A DNA stretch of 64,000 bases. Origin: Carposina sasakii (taxonomy: Eukaryota > Arthropoda > Insecta > Lepidoptera > Carposinidae). A program made the translations under genes and the position numbers. Numbering within the stretch: position 1 is the first letter of the stretch; each line of letters starts with the position of its first letter. The stretch covers positions 1,984,001-2,048,000 of the forward strand of contig CP053170.1 of the NCBI GenBank assembly GCA_014607495.2, written 5' to 3'. The notes below the pieces were generated by a model that saw nothing but the letters and a program-made list of their open reading frames with translations, did not search any database and had not been told where the DNA came from. This document shows, one piece after another, positions 1 to 10,105 of this stretch.

Positions 1-498
1 TTCTTTTCAAGGCCGCAATATTACGGTACCGCTATTGTAAGAAGCCAAAGCTTTAGGATATGGTTTAGCGTGAGTGTATATTAGACGGCATAGAAGAATA
101 AAGGTTTATATAGTTTCAGAGCCAGACGGGAGGTGTTTAAAACAGGGACCGGTGTATGTGGACTTTAATTAGTCGAGTTAAAAATTGTATTTAAAATGGG
201 ATTTCTAAAGATTACGCGGATGGTGTTTTATTTAGACCACTTGATTGCATATAAGTAGGCAATGGATACAATTTAAAAACAATTTGTTTGCATTTTTACA
301 ATAATTTGACCACATACAACACAACAACTCAAATTATAACGGATTCCTACTAGGAAGTTAGGCAAAGTACAATAAATTATACCTAAATTAATTGTACCAT
401 TATCACTTAATTGCAATATAATTGAAAATGCACTTAGTATGTAGCCAACTTCGGTCGAACCAACATCGGAAAAAATATCGAAAAATTGCAAAATAACC

Positions 499-1086
499 AT
501 GTTGTTTTTAGCAATATTAACAATATCACTTAGTGTCACGATAGCAAGGAATATTCCATTGGCTAGGACTGGTGAAGTGCGTACAGTGAAAAGCAACAAC
601 GTGGAGAGTGAATCCGATCAATTATCATCGATTGTCTTCGAAGATACTCCGACATGGCAAAGGTATCACAAAAACAACGGCAATCACACCGAGTTAGAAG
701 AATTCAAAATTAACAAGAAAAATGAAGAAACCCACAAGTTATTTGACACGTTATTGGATGATGCAAAAATAAATGTAAATGGTGCTAAAGCCCATGGTGA
801 AGATCTAAAAGTCACCAATAATGCAGTCAAAACTAACAAGAGTGAATACCAAGAGAAAGAAGCTGAAGTTTCATGGAAATGGCCTAATGACGAGGAACCT
901 AAAAGATCTGCTGTAACCACAAACACTGGAAATGGAGAAAAGGATACAGCTGCTTATTTGAAGGGAACAGGAGATGAAGAAGGATTAGTCGATATTGACA
1001 ACAGACAAGCTTTGGCGGTGGACCAATGCCCTACAGATACTTACAGATTCCTTGGCCGATGTTATGGGCAGCATGAAATAGATTAG
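499..1086 (+). CDS. Secreted prepro-peptide 1, stress-responsive-peptide-like
   Basis: This is a single-exon reading frame of 195 residues. Residues 1-16 form a hydrophobic signal peptide (MLFLAILTISLSVTIA). A long hydrophilic, Asn/Glu/Lys-rich prosegment follows, with a WKWP motif near residue 134. The last ~20 residues hold the only two cysteines, in the pattern DQCPTDTYRFLGRC, with ten residues between them. The same arrangement occurs in the genes at 3380 and 8661, so the three are paralogues. Established knowledge: lepidopteran ENF cytokines and the stress-responsive peptide are cut from the C-terminus of secreted precursors and form a single-disulfide loop. I infer a similar haemolymph cytokine, released by cleavage near the DNRQA segment. 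A weak kappaB-like GGGATTTCT lies at 198-206. The ATG at 499 is preferred because it begins the signal peptide. A 5' non-coding exon is possible. Confidence 0.72.
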   Translation: MLFLAILTISLSVTIARNIPLARTGEVRTVKSNNVESESDQLSSIVFEDTPTWQRYHKNNGNHTELEEFKINKKNEETHKLFDTLLDDAKINVNGAKAHGEDLKVTNNAVKTNKSEYQEKEAEVSWKWPNDEEPKRSAVTTNTGNGEKDTAAYLKGTGDEEGLVDIDNRQALAVDQCPTDTYRFLGRCYGQHEID

Positions 1087-2404
1087 TGTGTCATCTAACT
1101 ATAATTGTTAATAACCCAGTGATTTGATAATTAGTGTTATTTATCTAACGTCGGAATAAGATTAGTACAAGTTGTGTATATTAGGTAAGAAGGTTATTAC
1201 AAGAATGGAACCACTATATGCATTGTCTCGTGATTTTCTCTGTCCTAAACTGAAATTCGATTTTCAGTTCGACAGGTTTTCGTGGAATTTCGTTAACATA
1301 CTGCTTTTGTTAGCTGTGCTTCAAAATGTTTATGTGAGTCAGGTATTTAAGATGTGTTTATTGATTAATTTCGATATGTTCGCATTAATCTAATCTCTAC
1401 TTACACTCAGATTAACCCTGACTTGAATAGTTATTCTTCGAATTAAGTTTATATCTATCACACACGACATCTCATTTTACGAGTATGTATGTCACAAGAC
1501 TCACGGATTTTTTGATATAGTTGTTTAGTAGGTACTTATGCTTTGTAATAATATAAATGTCAGGTAGTCGAATATATGAGATATTTGCTTGCCACATTTT
1601 TTGGCGAAACATGTCTTTGATCTAATAAACGTACTTTACAATAATTTATTCTATTTTTACCATATTATTATAACCAAGTAAATTATGTAGATATAACCAT
1701 TAATTCAATTTAATACTTATAATTGACGTTTGAGAATACGACAAACATTTAAGCAGCCGTTAGATATTTGAGGGCCGTACAGTATTCGGCCGATAGATAC
1801 CTGAAACTGAATTGTGTTCTTTTGGAATCATACATCCTTATTGTTTACCGTTTGTAAGGTTTTAGATAGATGTAATGTTCTGCTTGTTATGTCTTGGTCA
1901 TAGATAATAATAACACATACATCCTAGTCATATTATGTAATAAGTATTTACAAATTATATGTAAGTAATCCAAAGTAGGTCAGTAAGTTCAAATCTCAAT
2001 CTACATCATGTTGTGATTCTATAATTAGTATATAATTTATGTTCTTACTAGAAAAGTAATTAATAAGCTAGGTCATAGAGGAATAAGGCTAGGTATATAC
2101 GAACATTGCAATTATTAACAAACCTATATTATAAATAAATAAATAATATACAATGTTGGGGTATTTAATATTAATTTTATGTATAATAAGTACCTGTTGC
2201 AATATGAGAAAATAAATTCTCCTCACAGAACATTAGACAGAAGCAACAAAGTATCATATTTTATCAGTCGATTCGATAGCGGTTAGTCGCCGACATGTTT
2301 GCTAGCCTTCATTCATCAATGCGATAAAGTCTCCCTATTGGAGAGAGGGTTGCCAAACTCGATGCCAAATCCAAGCACCCAGTTGATACAATAGTAAAAT
2401 CTCT
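1087..2404. other. Intergenic, AT-rich, no gene seen
   Basis: This spacer separates the first and second secreted-peptide genes. The first few hundred bases probably include the 3' UTR of the upstream gene, and an AATAAA lies near 1624. A 73-codon frame at 1172 has no ATG at its start and no recognisable domain. The only structured item is a 16-bp MITE remnant at 2073-2088. Confidence 0.5.
2067..2093. repeat. Solo MITE end flanked by direct repeats
   Basis: TCATAGAGGAATAAGG at 2073-2088 is flanked on both sides by CTAGG (2068-2072 and 2089-2093). The same terminal sequence bounds the 274-bp foldback element at 22717-22990 and the 26-bp remnant at 18999-19024, both with 5-bp direct repeats. 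This is probably an internally deleted copy or an excision scar of that family. Confidence 0.55.
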
Positions 2405-2700
2405 ATGAACCAAACATCGATACTCGAATACCCCTCAGTATTTTTTGTCCCCGCGTATTACCGGGACTGGCCCTCCACTCATTCCCGCCACTGTAACTCC
2501 TGTAAGCCAGGATCAACAGAGACGACTAGAAAAATGAAACAAAGCATAGAAAACCCGAGGGGAACTAACAAGCGAATACAAAGCAGTCCCTACCTATAAA
2601 TAATATAATAAATCTGTTTCTATACCAGGATTCGAACCCAGGTCCTCCGACTCAGCAGGGGCTGAATCCAGTTTATTGACCAGATGTCACACTTTTGCCT
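2405..2700. repeat. Dispersed repeat fragments, including a tRNA-like B box
   Basis: The stretch with CCACTGTAACTCCTGTAAG recurs in related form at about 19050-19100 and, inverted, at 50735-50785, so it is repetitive rather than coding. At 2628-2645 the plus strand reads GGATTCGAACCCAGG, the complement of a pol III B box. This suggests a minus-strand SINE head. Confidence 0.45.
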
Positions 2701-3286
2701 CGACTTATTTTAAAGGGCTATAAGCATAACCTTTAATAGCATGCTCAAAGAGCCCAATGCCCTTTTACTATCAAGGTCTCCCACTATTTTGTAAACTTAA
2801 GTGTACTTTACAAGGTCAACTTGAAATTATGATGAAATGAATATCTAAGAATAAAATAAAGACTATTATTATTAGGTATGCATTTAAACTGGTTATATAG
2901 GTAGGTATATATAGAAATAGCATGCATCTTACTTAGATAAATGGAGAAGAGCTTCGGTTCTACTGACCTATCTTGTATGATAATAAAAATCTTATTAATT
3001 ATATAGTCTCATATAGTTTTTCAGTTTACAAAGGTCCGAAGTCCCATATACCTACATCTGCCTAAAATATTTAACATAAATATTGGAATAGTCACTCACT
3101 TACATAATGATGTAATGTTTATTGCTCGTCCACTACCGGAACAATGGTAAAATAAATTAGCATAAGTCATGCGCCTGTGCCTCAAATCAAGGTATCTAAT
3201 GATCAAAGCTCGTGCAACTTAAATTACTGTTGTTGACAGCTAATTAAAGAATTGCACATCTGCGAAACTTGTCTATTCATCGCAAC

Positions 3287-3296
3287 GGGAAAATCC
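3287..3296 (+). promoter_or_regulatory. Rel/NF-kappaB (Dorsal-type) site
   Basis: GGGAAAATCC lies 84 bp upstream of the start codon of the second secreted-peptide gene. It matches the high-affinity Dorsal/Dif-type kappaB consensus. An exact 10-mer can occur by chance, but its promoter-proximal place in front of a probable immune cytokine gene makes function plausible. Confidence 0.45.
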
Positions 3297-3379
3297 AGTT
3301 CCTATTAGTGATCGTCTGACACCGGTTGCCGGCGCACGCGCAGCTCCCTCCAAGGCTAAAGTAATGAGAACTGCTCACA

Positions 3380-4096
3380 ATGTTTACTATCATTGCCTTG
3401 GCCGCTGTTGCGTCGGCGAAAAATTTAGTGCTTAGCGATAATAGGAGTGACAATAGACAGTATCCTCCACCGCACAATTCAGCTCATCAATACCAAGTGC
3501 ATCAGTACCCAGTGCAACAGAACCCAGTGCAACAGTATCCTATGCAACAGAACCCAGTGCAACAAAATCCAGTTCATAATCCAGTGCTGGAACCACAATT
3601 CAGCGAGCTCGGCAACAACGAGTTTCACGAGCATCATCATAAAAACTATAGGCCCCAAGATGAAGATATTGCAGAAGAATCCCAACGAATTAAACCTAAT
3701 TATCCTACGGATATGAATAAGTTTAATGATACAAAATACGGTGTTACAGTTAACAAAGAATTAAATGTGATTCCTGTCACAAATCAAAACGATAGAAACC
3801 TAAGTGTTAATAGTACAAACGTGGATGACCACACGGGAAATAACAATATACAAGGTAGAGAAAATGCATGGCTCTGGCCCACTGACGATAATGATAAAAA
3901 TACTTCAAAGCCTACTAAAAATATAGGTACTACAGCTAAGCCAGCAAGTAATGTTAATGTTGGAAATAGTACAGGAACTGCAACGAATAGTTCATCTCCA
4001 ACAAGCTTGGATGATAGAGGAGCATTTGTTGTGGAAGATTGTCCGACAGGGATGAAGAAATTCAACGGAATCTGCGTGGAAATAGATCAGGATTAA
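3380..4096 (+). CDS. Secreted prepro-peptide 2, stress-responsive-peptide-like
   Basis: This frame encodes 238 residues. A short hydrophobic leader (MFTIIALAAVASA, 13 residues) is followed by a Gln/Pro/Asn-rich part with tandem five-residue repeats of QQNPV/HQYPV type at residues 34-62. A His-rich stretch and a hydrophilic prosegment with a WLWP motif near residue 164 follow. The C-terminus DDRGAFVVEDCPTGMKKF carries two cysteines ten residues apart and ends in EIDQD. The DDR.AF..DCP.G signature is shared with the gene at 8661 and, more loosely, with the gene at 499. I infer that a C-terminal peptide of about 20-25 residues is released as a cytokine. In-frame stops (TAA TGA) just upstream fix this as the first ATG, unless the leader begins in an upstream exon; the leader is short for a signal peptide. 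A kappaB site lies 84 bp upstream. Confidence 0.75.
   Translation: MFTIIALAAVASAKNLVLSDNRSDNRQYPPPHNSAHQYQVHQYPVQQNPVQQYPMQQNPVQQNPVHNPVLEPQFSELGNNEFHEHHHKNYRPQDEDIAEESQRIKPNYPTDMNKFNDTKYGVTVNKELNVIPVTNQNDRNLSVNSTNVDDHTGNNNIQGRENAWLWPTDDNDKNTSKPTKNIGTTAKPASNVNVGNSTGTATNSSSPTSLDDRGAFVVEDCPTGMKKFNGICVEIDQD
3494..3590 (+). repeat. 15-bp coding tandem repeat
   Basis: CAGTGCAACAGAACC-type units are repeated about six times with variation. They encode alternating HQYPV, QQNPV, QQYPM and HNPV pentapeptides within the prosegment of the second secreted-peptide gene. Copy number is likely to vary between alleles. Confidence 0.8.
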
Positions 4097-5255
4097 AGAT
4101 TTTTAATAATTTATGGATGCAAAAAAACAGTATCCCGTGTTTAGCCAACTGCATATTAAATGTGTCGTTGCACAAATGATTTTCTAGTGACAATATAAGT
4201 TAAGCTAAGTTTATGGTTTCTGTTTGTTACTTATTACCACAAAGTTTGGTACTTAGAGCAATTTAATTCACATATTTACATAATTACATCCATCTAGTGA
4301 GTCATAGAACAAACTTAGTATCAATTTGTAAGAGTAAAAATTTAGGTGATAACTTAAAGTGCATAATATTTTGTGATTTCTTGTGTCAAACTACCTATAT
4401 GTTTGAATAGTTTTGTTGAAGTGAAAGTGTGAAGAGTGAAAGGACAATCATGGCAGTCATAAAACTAAAAGTTGATATAACAAAATAACTATAAAAAGTA
4501 GGATAAGTAGTATAGCAGTATCCCGCGACTTCGACCACTAAAATACAAAAATTTTCTCGGAAACAGCAAATTTTCCTGGTGTCACGATATCTACTAGTTT
4601 TTATTTATTAACACAGATAAGTAATATAATGTTTCAAAAGCAATATTTACAACCCATATAACCTGTGACGTGATCAACCAACCCACCAATAACGGTTAGA
4701 AATTCATCACGTGACTTCACGAATGCGCGAAAATAAAGGCTTCCTGTTGGAGCAAACGTGTCTGTGACGAACCTCTATCGATTAGACCGAGAAATAAATG
4801 TTCATCTAAGCATATAACAGTCTATTACTATAGAAAATATCATCAAGATACGTTCAGCCGTTTAAAAAAGATAACATATGCCGGAAAATCAGAATTACTT
4901 TCGTTCTATTTAAATCTTTTTACTGTCTTGAACCTGTTTATTTAACCTTGATGTTTGCGGAAATTTCATTGAATCGTAATAATAGATGGTTTGGTCCAGT
5001 GACTCTGATCCATATCAAGGGTAGAGTCAGCCATTCGATTCCTGGCTGAACCTTTGAAACTCAACACTAGGAAACTGCTACTGAATTTAAGTTTATTTTT
5101 ATCTCCTAAAGACATATACCTACCTACATCCAAATAGGGTGCACTGTTCTTGTTGCTGTTCTTTCTTATCTGTTTGCCTACTCTCTTCTATTGTGTCTAT
5201 TTGTACCCTATTTCCTTTGCCTTCTTCTATGTTATTGCAGTTCGTGTATGTGTAA
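4097..5255. other. 3' UTR and intergenic sequence, no gene seen
   Basis: This stretch is AT-rich and probably begins with the 3' UTR of the second secreted-peptide gene; an AATAAA lies near 4793. I see no coding signature and no clear transposon boundary before the Helitron-like element at 5256. Confidence 0.45.
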
Positions 5256-5575
5256 TCTATACATACAATAAAAATGTAACGGATCGCTATCTGTACATGG
5301 AAGATATATGAGAAGTAATATTATAGGAGACCTTTATCAACGCAATAGTACCCAAAATAATGATTTTTGTCTGTTTGTCGGTTTTTCTGTGCGTTTGTGC
5401 ACGCTAATCTTAGAAACGGCTGAACCGATGTCGATACAGTTTTCAGGAATATATTGTGACAGGTCCCACTTAACATATAGACTACTTTTTATCCCGGGAA
5501 AATGTTTTTATATCGTATAATTTCGACATTTTGTTTTTCTATAGTCCACGCGGACGGAGTCGCGGGCGTCCACTA
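5256..5575 (+). mobile_element. Non-autonomous Helitron-like element (Lep1-like)
   Basis: The element starts near TCTATACATACAATA. It contains the recurrent body GCACGCTAATCTTAGAAACG and GGTCCCACTTAACATATAG, and it ends after GCGGGCGTCCACTAT, where intact relatives end CACTAGT. Related copies lie at 17827, 35387 (inverted) and 48842. A 5' TC start, a short hairpin before CTAGT and no terminal inverted repeats are typical of Helitrons. Confidence 0.65.
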
Positions 5576-5610
5576 TTTCCAAATAAATTCTTCTATCTAT
5601 CTATCTACAA

Positions 5611-5822
5611 ACTTCTCTTCCCGGGCATACTGTACAAGTCAGTAGAGGGACAAGAGGGTCTTGGTGTTTTGTAGGCAATGGGCTGACCACCTGTCACTAC
5701 TAACCGAACTTGTACATCTCAACTATACCCTCAAAATTGTGGCACCATGTGGTCTTATCGGCTCTTTGTGCTCTGCCCACCCCGTAAGGGATAAAGGCGT
5801 GATTATATGTATGTATCTATCT
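5611..5822 (+). mobile_element. 3' part of a retroposon with a TATG-type tail
   Basis: This copy runs from a CCCGGGCATACTGTACAAG start through CACCTGTCACTACTAACCG and CCCCGTAAGGGATAAAGGCG to a TATG/TGTA microsatellite tail. The same sequence recurs at 6493 (inverted), 13085, 34951 (inverted) and 53395. The simple-repeat tail at one end suggests a SINE or the 3' end of a LINE. Confidence 0.6.
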
Positions 5823-6000
5823 ACATACATACGGACGGCTGTGCTTTCAAAATGGGGCAACTAGAACTGCAGCGTCGTTAAGGAGATCCCACAGTCATCC
5901 TAGCGGGGTGAAATGTACAATATCAGCGACAAGTTGCTAGCTTATCGCCTGAGAGAATGTCCCGAGTTCCTTAGTCGACTCTATTGCCGTCATTTTCTTA
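5823..6000 (+). repeat. Dispersed repeat, GAGATCCCAC / CCTTAGTCGACTC family
   Basis: The blocks AAATGGGGCAACTAGAACTG, AAGGAGATCCCACAG, CGACAAGTTGCTAGC and GAGTTCCTTAGTCGACTC recur in the same order at about 9952-10105, 18240-18430, 43500-43690, 51330-51475 and 52560-52690. They recur inverted at 8205-8500, 38105-38290 and 42255-42470. I recognise no coding content. It is probably a retroposon fragment. Confidence 0.6.
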
Positions 6001-6043
6001 TGGATGAAATTGTATTAGGCGTTACAACTCGGAAGTTCAAACA

Positions 6044-6096
6044 TTCACTATGCGTGCGCCCATGTAGGGCCCGGTGGTGGGCGCACCCATAGTGAA
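6044..6096. repeat. 19-bp inverted repeat (hairpin)
   Basis: TTCACTATGCGTGCGCCCA at 6044-6062 pairs with 6078-6096 with one mismatch around a 15-nt GC-rich loop. Its role is unknown. It may be a tiny foldback element. Confidence 0.6.
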
Positions 6097-6177
6097 TTTT
6101 CTTATGGCTATAAAAAATATAGTTTGGCTATGAATTACAAACCGTTACTGAGTGACTGACAGAGATAGACAATTAAC

Positions 6178-6375
6178 CAGCGGTTCCCAAAGTGGTCCAG
6201 GTGGACCCCCAGATGTCCACAGAATACTTGATGGGAGTCTACGTTGACGTCAAAAAATGTTGGTTTATGTGAAATGTTGCAATGAATTCGTATGTGGTGT
6301 AGACCTGTAGGGGGTCCACCAGAACCAGTTAACTTTTGAAAGGGGTCTATGAGATAAAAAGTTTGGGAACCCCTG
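6178..6375. mobile_element. hAT-type MITE, 198 bp
   Basis: The termini are CAGCGGTTCCCAAAG and CTTTTTATCTC-like interior ending AGTTTGGGAACCCCTG, an imperfect TIR of the CAGNGGTTCCCAAA type known from hAT elements. The 8-bp flanks CAATTAAC (6170-6177) and CAATAAAC (6376-6383) match in seven of eight positions, as expected for the 8-bp hAT target duplication. No transposase is present. Confidence 0.75.
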
Positions 6376-6492
6376 CAATAAACAATCGAACGTAATAAAT
6401 TTGGCGTAGGTACGCCCCGAAATTCCCATGGGAACGGCAAATCTTAAAGTTTATGCGAAGTCGTGGGCGGCAGATAGTGCAAAATGAAAACT

Positions 6493-6750
6493 TACATACA
6501 TACATACACCTTAATCCCTTACGGGGTAGGCAGAGCACCGAGGGCCGATAGAATCACATGGTGCCACTTCTGACCAATTTTGAGGGTATAGTTGAGATGT
6601 ACAAGTTCGGTTAGTAGTGACAGGTGGTCAGCCCATATCGCCTACAAAACACCAAGGCCCTCTTGTCCCTCTACTGACTTGTACAGTATGCCTGGGAGGA
6701 GAAGCTACAGCTGCTTATTATACGTTTTTTTTTCACTCCCAGAGCAGTAT
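6493..6750 (-). mobile_element. Retroposon 3' part with TATG-type tail
   Basis: This is an inverted copy of the repeat at 5611. It starts at the (CATA)n tail and runs through CCTTACGGGGTAGGCAGAGC, CACATGGTGCCACTTCTGAC and GACAGGTGGTCAGCCCAT to TCACTCCCAGAGCAGTATAG. Confidence 0.6.
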
Positions 6751-7249
6751 AGAAGAAATGAAAACTTACCTACAAAAAACTTGATAGATAGGTAGCTATA
6801 CCCAGTAGGTACTTTTACTAATAGATAGTAATTATATTTAAGTTTTATATGTATAATAAAATAATATTATGTATGTTTGATAAGCGTCAAATAAGCTATA
6901 ATTACCTTAGCAATAAAAAATAAACAAATCAACCATCATCCCATTATTTATTTACCAAAAAACCCATTGTAATGGCACAAGCTTACTTAATGCAGCGGAA
7001 TTCAGTGGAAACTTTTGCTGGGTTAGCAAGCTACGTTCACCACGTAGACCCTAGCGACATACACCTTTCCATATTTTGGGCGCTACAGTAATGTATTATG
7101 TATGACGCAACTATGTTCTTAGAGCATACAAATTACTTAACAACCAATGAATAATTTAAGTAAGTACCATTAGCTCAACGTCATATCCGCTTATTTGATA
7201 TTTTTCCATTAATATATTGTTATTGTGCTCATACGGGACTTTACTAGAA

Positions 7250-7460
7250 TCATCATCATCATCAGCCTATTGCAGTCCACTGCTGAATGTAGACCTCCCC
7301 CAGGGCATGCCACAAGACTGCCATGGGGGTTATTAGCCCATAGTCACCACGCTGGGCAGGCGGGTTGGTGACCGCAGTTTGTATTTCGGACTCTGTTGTC
7401 AACACGGGAGGCACTGCTGGCCTACTCCCGGAAACCCTTAATCGCCTCGTACATCAGCTA
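7250..7460 (-). mobile_element. Non-LTR retrotransposon 3' end fragment
   Basis: The plus strand starts at a (CAT)n tail followed by CAGCCTATTGCAGTCCACTG and runs through CACCACGCTGGGCAGGCGGG to a truncation. Read on the minus strand, this is the C-terminus of a reverse transcriptase ([10 protein letters not shown] in the copy at 14124) plus a short 3' UTR and (ATG)n tail. The tail type suggests an RTE-like LINE. The family is repeated about twelve times in the window. Confidence 0.65.
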
Positions 7461-7819
7461 TATCTTAAGAATAAGAAATTATTTATTCAGCATTTACATA
7501 CTTTTACAATGTATAAGACACAAATAGAAAAACACAATATGCTGAAACGGAAACCAGCTCAGCTGCAGACCAAAACAAAAGGTCTGCAGCGCTGATATTC
7601 AGCTGGACCCGTGGTGTTCCAGATAGTAAATGACAGTAGCTATAAAAATGTAATCAATTTCCAATATGGTAACCAATTACACCAATGCAAACTAAGTATA
7701 ATCGTCTTTGATAAGTACTTAATATTTAACAATAATATATAATAATAATCTATACATATGCTTCTCTTCTTTAATGTTGTATGCCATATTTCTTTTTGTG
7801 TATGTGCAATAAAGAACAA

Positions 7820-7905
7820 GAATATAATAAAATGTACGGATCGCTGTCTGTACATGGAAGACATATAAGAAAAAATATTATAGGGGACCTTTATCAACGC
7901 AACTA
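7820..7905 (+). mobile_element. Truncated Helitron-like 5' fragment
   Basis: Only the first ~85 bases of the 5256-type element are present (AATGTACGGATCGCTGTCTG to CCTTTATCAACGCAA). Confidence 0.5.
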
Positions 7906-8204
7906 TGTATAATTGAATTATTGATTTATATAAATGCGATTTGCATGTTATAATAGATTTTTTATTTATTAATCAACTGAATAGGGTACCGTAGCATACT
8001 GAGGGAGCTTGGAAGATAAAGAAATAGTTACCCATCTGCTGCTGCAGAGAAGGGGACATATACTGGGAAAAATATCACTGAGCTCCGGTATTGAAACTAC
8101 GGACAACTTGAAAGGGTTGCTGGTGTTTCGTGGGAAAGACCGACACGTATTTTGTTGGATGTTGCATTGCGGAAACCATCTCATACTTCACTATCACTAA
8201 CCTC

Positions 8205-8500
8205 AGCATAGACTTGATGTCTATAACAAATACCTAGACCATGCGTAGAAACGAATATATGCAACAAATCTGGAACTTGACTGCCTAGCAAGTCAACTTC
8301 ACTACAATAAGTCAGCTGCATCTACGAGTACTTCCGTGCACGTCGTAAGAGTCCACTAAGTAATGGGCTTTCTATCAGGCGATGAGGTAGCTACTTGTCC
8401 CTGCTCATTTACATCTGACCCCGCATAAACGTGGCTGTGGAATATCCCGGCTACCCCATTTTTGGAATGACAGTCGTAATGTATTGAAACAACAAGACAG
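8205..8500 (-). repeat. Inverted copy of the GAGATCCCAC / GTCGACTC family
   Basis: The blocks CCGTGCACGTCGTAAGAGTC, GGCGATGAGGTAG and CATTTACATCTGACCCCGC are the reverse-strand counterparts of the repeat at 5823. Confidence 0.5.
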
Positions 8501-8612
8501 GACCATGTATGATAATTGATAACACAACAAATGTTTCACTTTTCATAACACACTTAGAAAGACCATGATGCGTAAAAATTTAAATAAATAACGCACACAA
8601 TTATTTCTCTGG

Positions 8613-8619
8613 TATATAA
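8613..8619 (+). promoter_or_regulatory. TATA box of the third secreted-peptide gene
   Basis: TATATAA lies 42-48 bp upstream of the start codon. That places transcription start near 8640-8650 and leaves a short 5' UTR. Confidence 0.6.
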
Positions 8620-8660
8620 CGAAGCAGTCTTCCTTTATTTTTGTTTAGTTCACTTTCAAG

Positions 8661-8918
8661 ATGTATTTGCTTGTGGGATTACTGGTAACGGTGATGGTAG
8701 CGAGTATTTCTGGTCTGGATTTCGAGAAATGGGACCAGGGGGTGCCTAGAGAAGCATATTTTAGTTCAGATGACAGACGTGCTTTTTCTGATTGTCCCAA
8801 AGGATGGATAAGGGAGCGGGAAGACGGCGAATGTATACAGATTCTAAGATATTCCCTAGATGACTATAACAAACGGCGGACTTGCAAACCAGGGGAAAAA
8901 AGCATCTTCTGCACGTAA
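8661..8918 (+). CDS. Secreted prepro-peptide 3, ENF/SRP-like, four cysteines
   Basis: This frame encodes 85 residues. Residues 1-18 form a signal peptide (MYLLVGLLVTVMVASISG). A short prosegment follows, then DDRRAFSDCPKGWIRERE and DGEC, twelve residues separating the first two cysteines. The tail contains a basic KRR site at residues 71-73 and two more cysteines (TCKPGEKSIFC). The DDR.AF..DCP.G signature links it to the gene at 3380, although the prosegment is far shorter. I infer a secreted cytokine-like peptide. The TATA box at 8613 supports the start. The stop overlaps CAC|GTAAAG, which could serve as a splice donor, so the last exon may lie downstream. Confidence 0.7.
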   Translation: MYLLVGLLVTVMVASISGLDFEKWDQGVPREAYFSSDDRRAFSDCPKGWIREREDGECIQILRYSLDDYNKRRTCKPGEKSIFCT

Positions 8919-9438
8919 AGGTTAGAAAGTTATTAGTCGTCTATGGCATGTTTTGTTTTTGTAACAGTTTTATTTGATGTAATTTCTCAAGAATTTTACC
9001 ATCGGAATATACGAGTATAATAATCTGCAAGACATGAGATTTTTTTCTTATAAATCCATTTTTTTTTGATAAAGCAGAGATAAATTTCTAAGTTAACTAC
9101 CCCTATTTTACAGCGCCATTTTTTCTTAACGTAACAATAAATAAAACGAAAGACTACAAATACTACAATTAATTAATCCCTCACCCGAGTGCACTCAAGG
9201 GTAAAGTAACCACTAAAAATATGGGCGTTAGATGCTATTTTTATACGCTCAATTTCATTTGCAAGAATATAGATAGGTAAGATACTGCTTAGTTAAGATA
9301 ACCTATCAACTTATGGGAACATCTATTTGCATGGTCAAGTGTAGGTAGGTAAACTTAACGAATGTTCATTAATGACCTCAATCATAGTTCATATAAATAA
9401 ATAATCAATAATCTATAAATTAATATGTACTCTATACA
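8919..9438. other. 3' UTR and intergenic sequence
   Basis: AT-rich sequence follows the third secreted-peptide gene. An AATAAA occurs near 9137. I see no coding signature and no bounded repeat. Confidence 0.45.
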
Positions 9439-9830
9439 TACAGGGTGTTTTTTTGTGGCCACCTTTAACGAAGGGTACGTATTCTATACATGAAATAAAG
9501 TAAGTTTATGCCAAAAAAAATGCTGGGAAAAAAAAAAAAATTTTTTTTTGAAAATTTTTTTAAAATTCCTTGATCGTGCGAAATTTATAGTGTCTAGTGT
9601 TTATGTTAGTTTTTTTATAGACAGATATTAATTATTTTTCGTGAAAAAATCCTGCTACGCGCGTCTATGTGCATTTATGCAGAAAAACGCAGTCTATTTA
9701 CTCAACTTTGGACCCTAATATTTTGGAAACCAGACACTTCCCAGGTATGCTTCCATGGAGAAAAATGATCGTGATGATGAGGAGATTCCGTAGTTTTCGG
9801 GAACGTTGACGACCAAAAATCACCTGTATA
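9439..9830 (+). mobile_element. TACAGGGTG-ended MITE, family M1
   Basis: The element starts TACAGGGTGTTTTTTTGTGG and ends CCAAAAATCACCTGTA between TA dinucleotides, which fits a TA target duplication. The interior has CAGACACTTCCCAGGTATGC and TCGGGAACGTTGACGACC. Copies lie at 11081, 13341 (inverted) and 16732 (carrying a SINE). Confidence 0.65.
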
Positions 9831-9951
9831 GCTACTTCCGTGTTATAACATAACCAATAACGTAGATAATGTAACTCCAGTCAGAAATTTAATTAATATT
9901 GGGTAATAGGTATTTATTGATGATATTTGCATCGGCTAGAATAGCAACTAT

Positions 9952-10105
9952 TAAACGTGGCTGTCAGCGATGTCTTTCGTGATCCTATAGTATTGGCTAC
10001 CCCGTTTTCAGAATCATACAGGCGGAGATAGATTAGTCACAGATGATTTGTCACAAATCACTATACGAGTATTATCGCCTGAGAGAATGCCCGATTCCTT
10101 TGTGA
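9952..10105 (+). repeat. GAGATCCCAC / GTCGACTC family fragment
   Basis: AAACGTGGCTGTCAGCG, the CCCCGTTTTCAGAATC block and TCGCCTGAGAGAATGCCCG match the repeat at 5823 in order. Confidence 0.45.

Noticed and set aside
1172..1393. 73-codon frame after the first secreted-peptide gene
   Set aside because: It does not begin with ATG and resembles nothing. It is probably 3' flank.
7562..7590. 10-bp hairpin (GCTGCAGACC and its inverse)
   Set aside because: It is short and lies beside a LINE fragment. There is no reason to call it a terminator or RNA gene.
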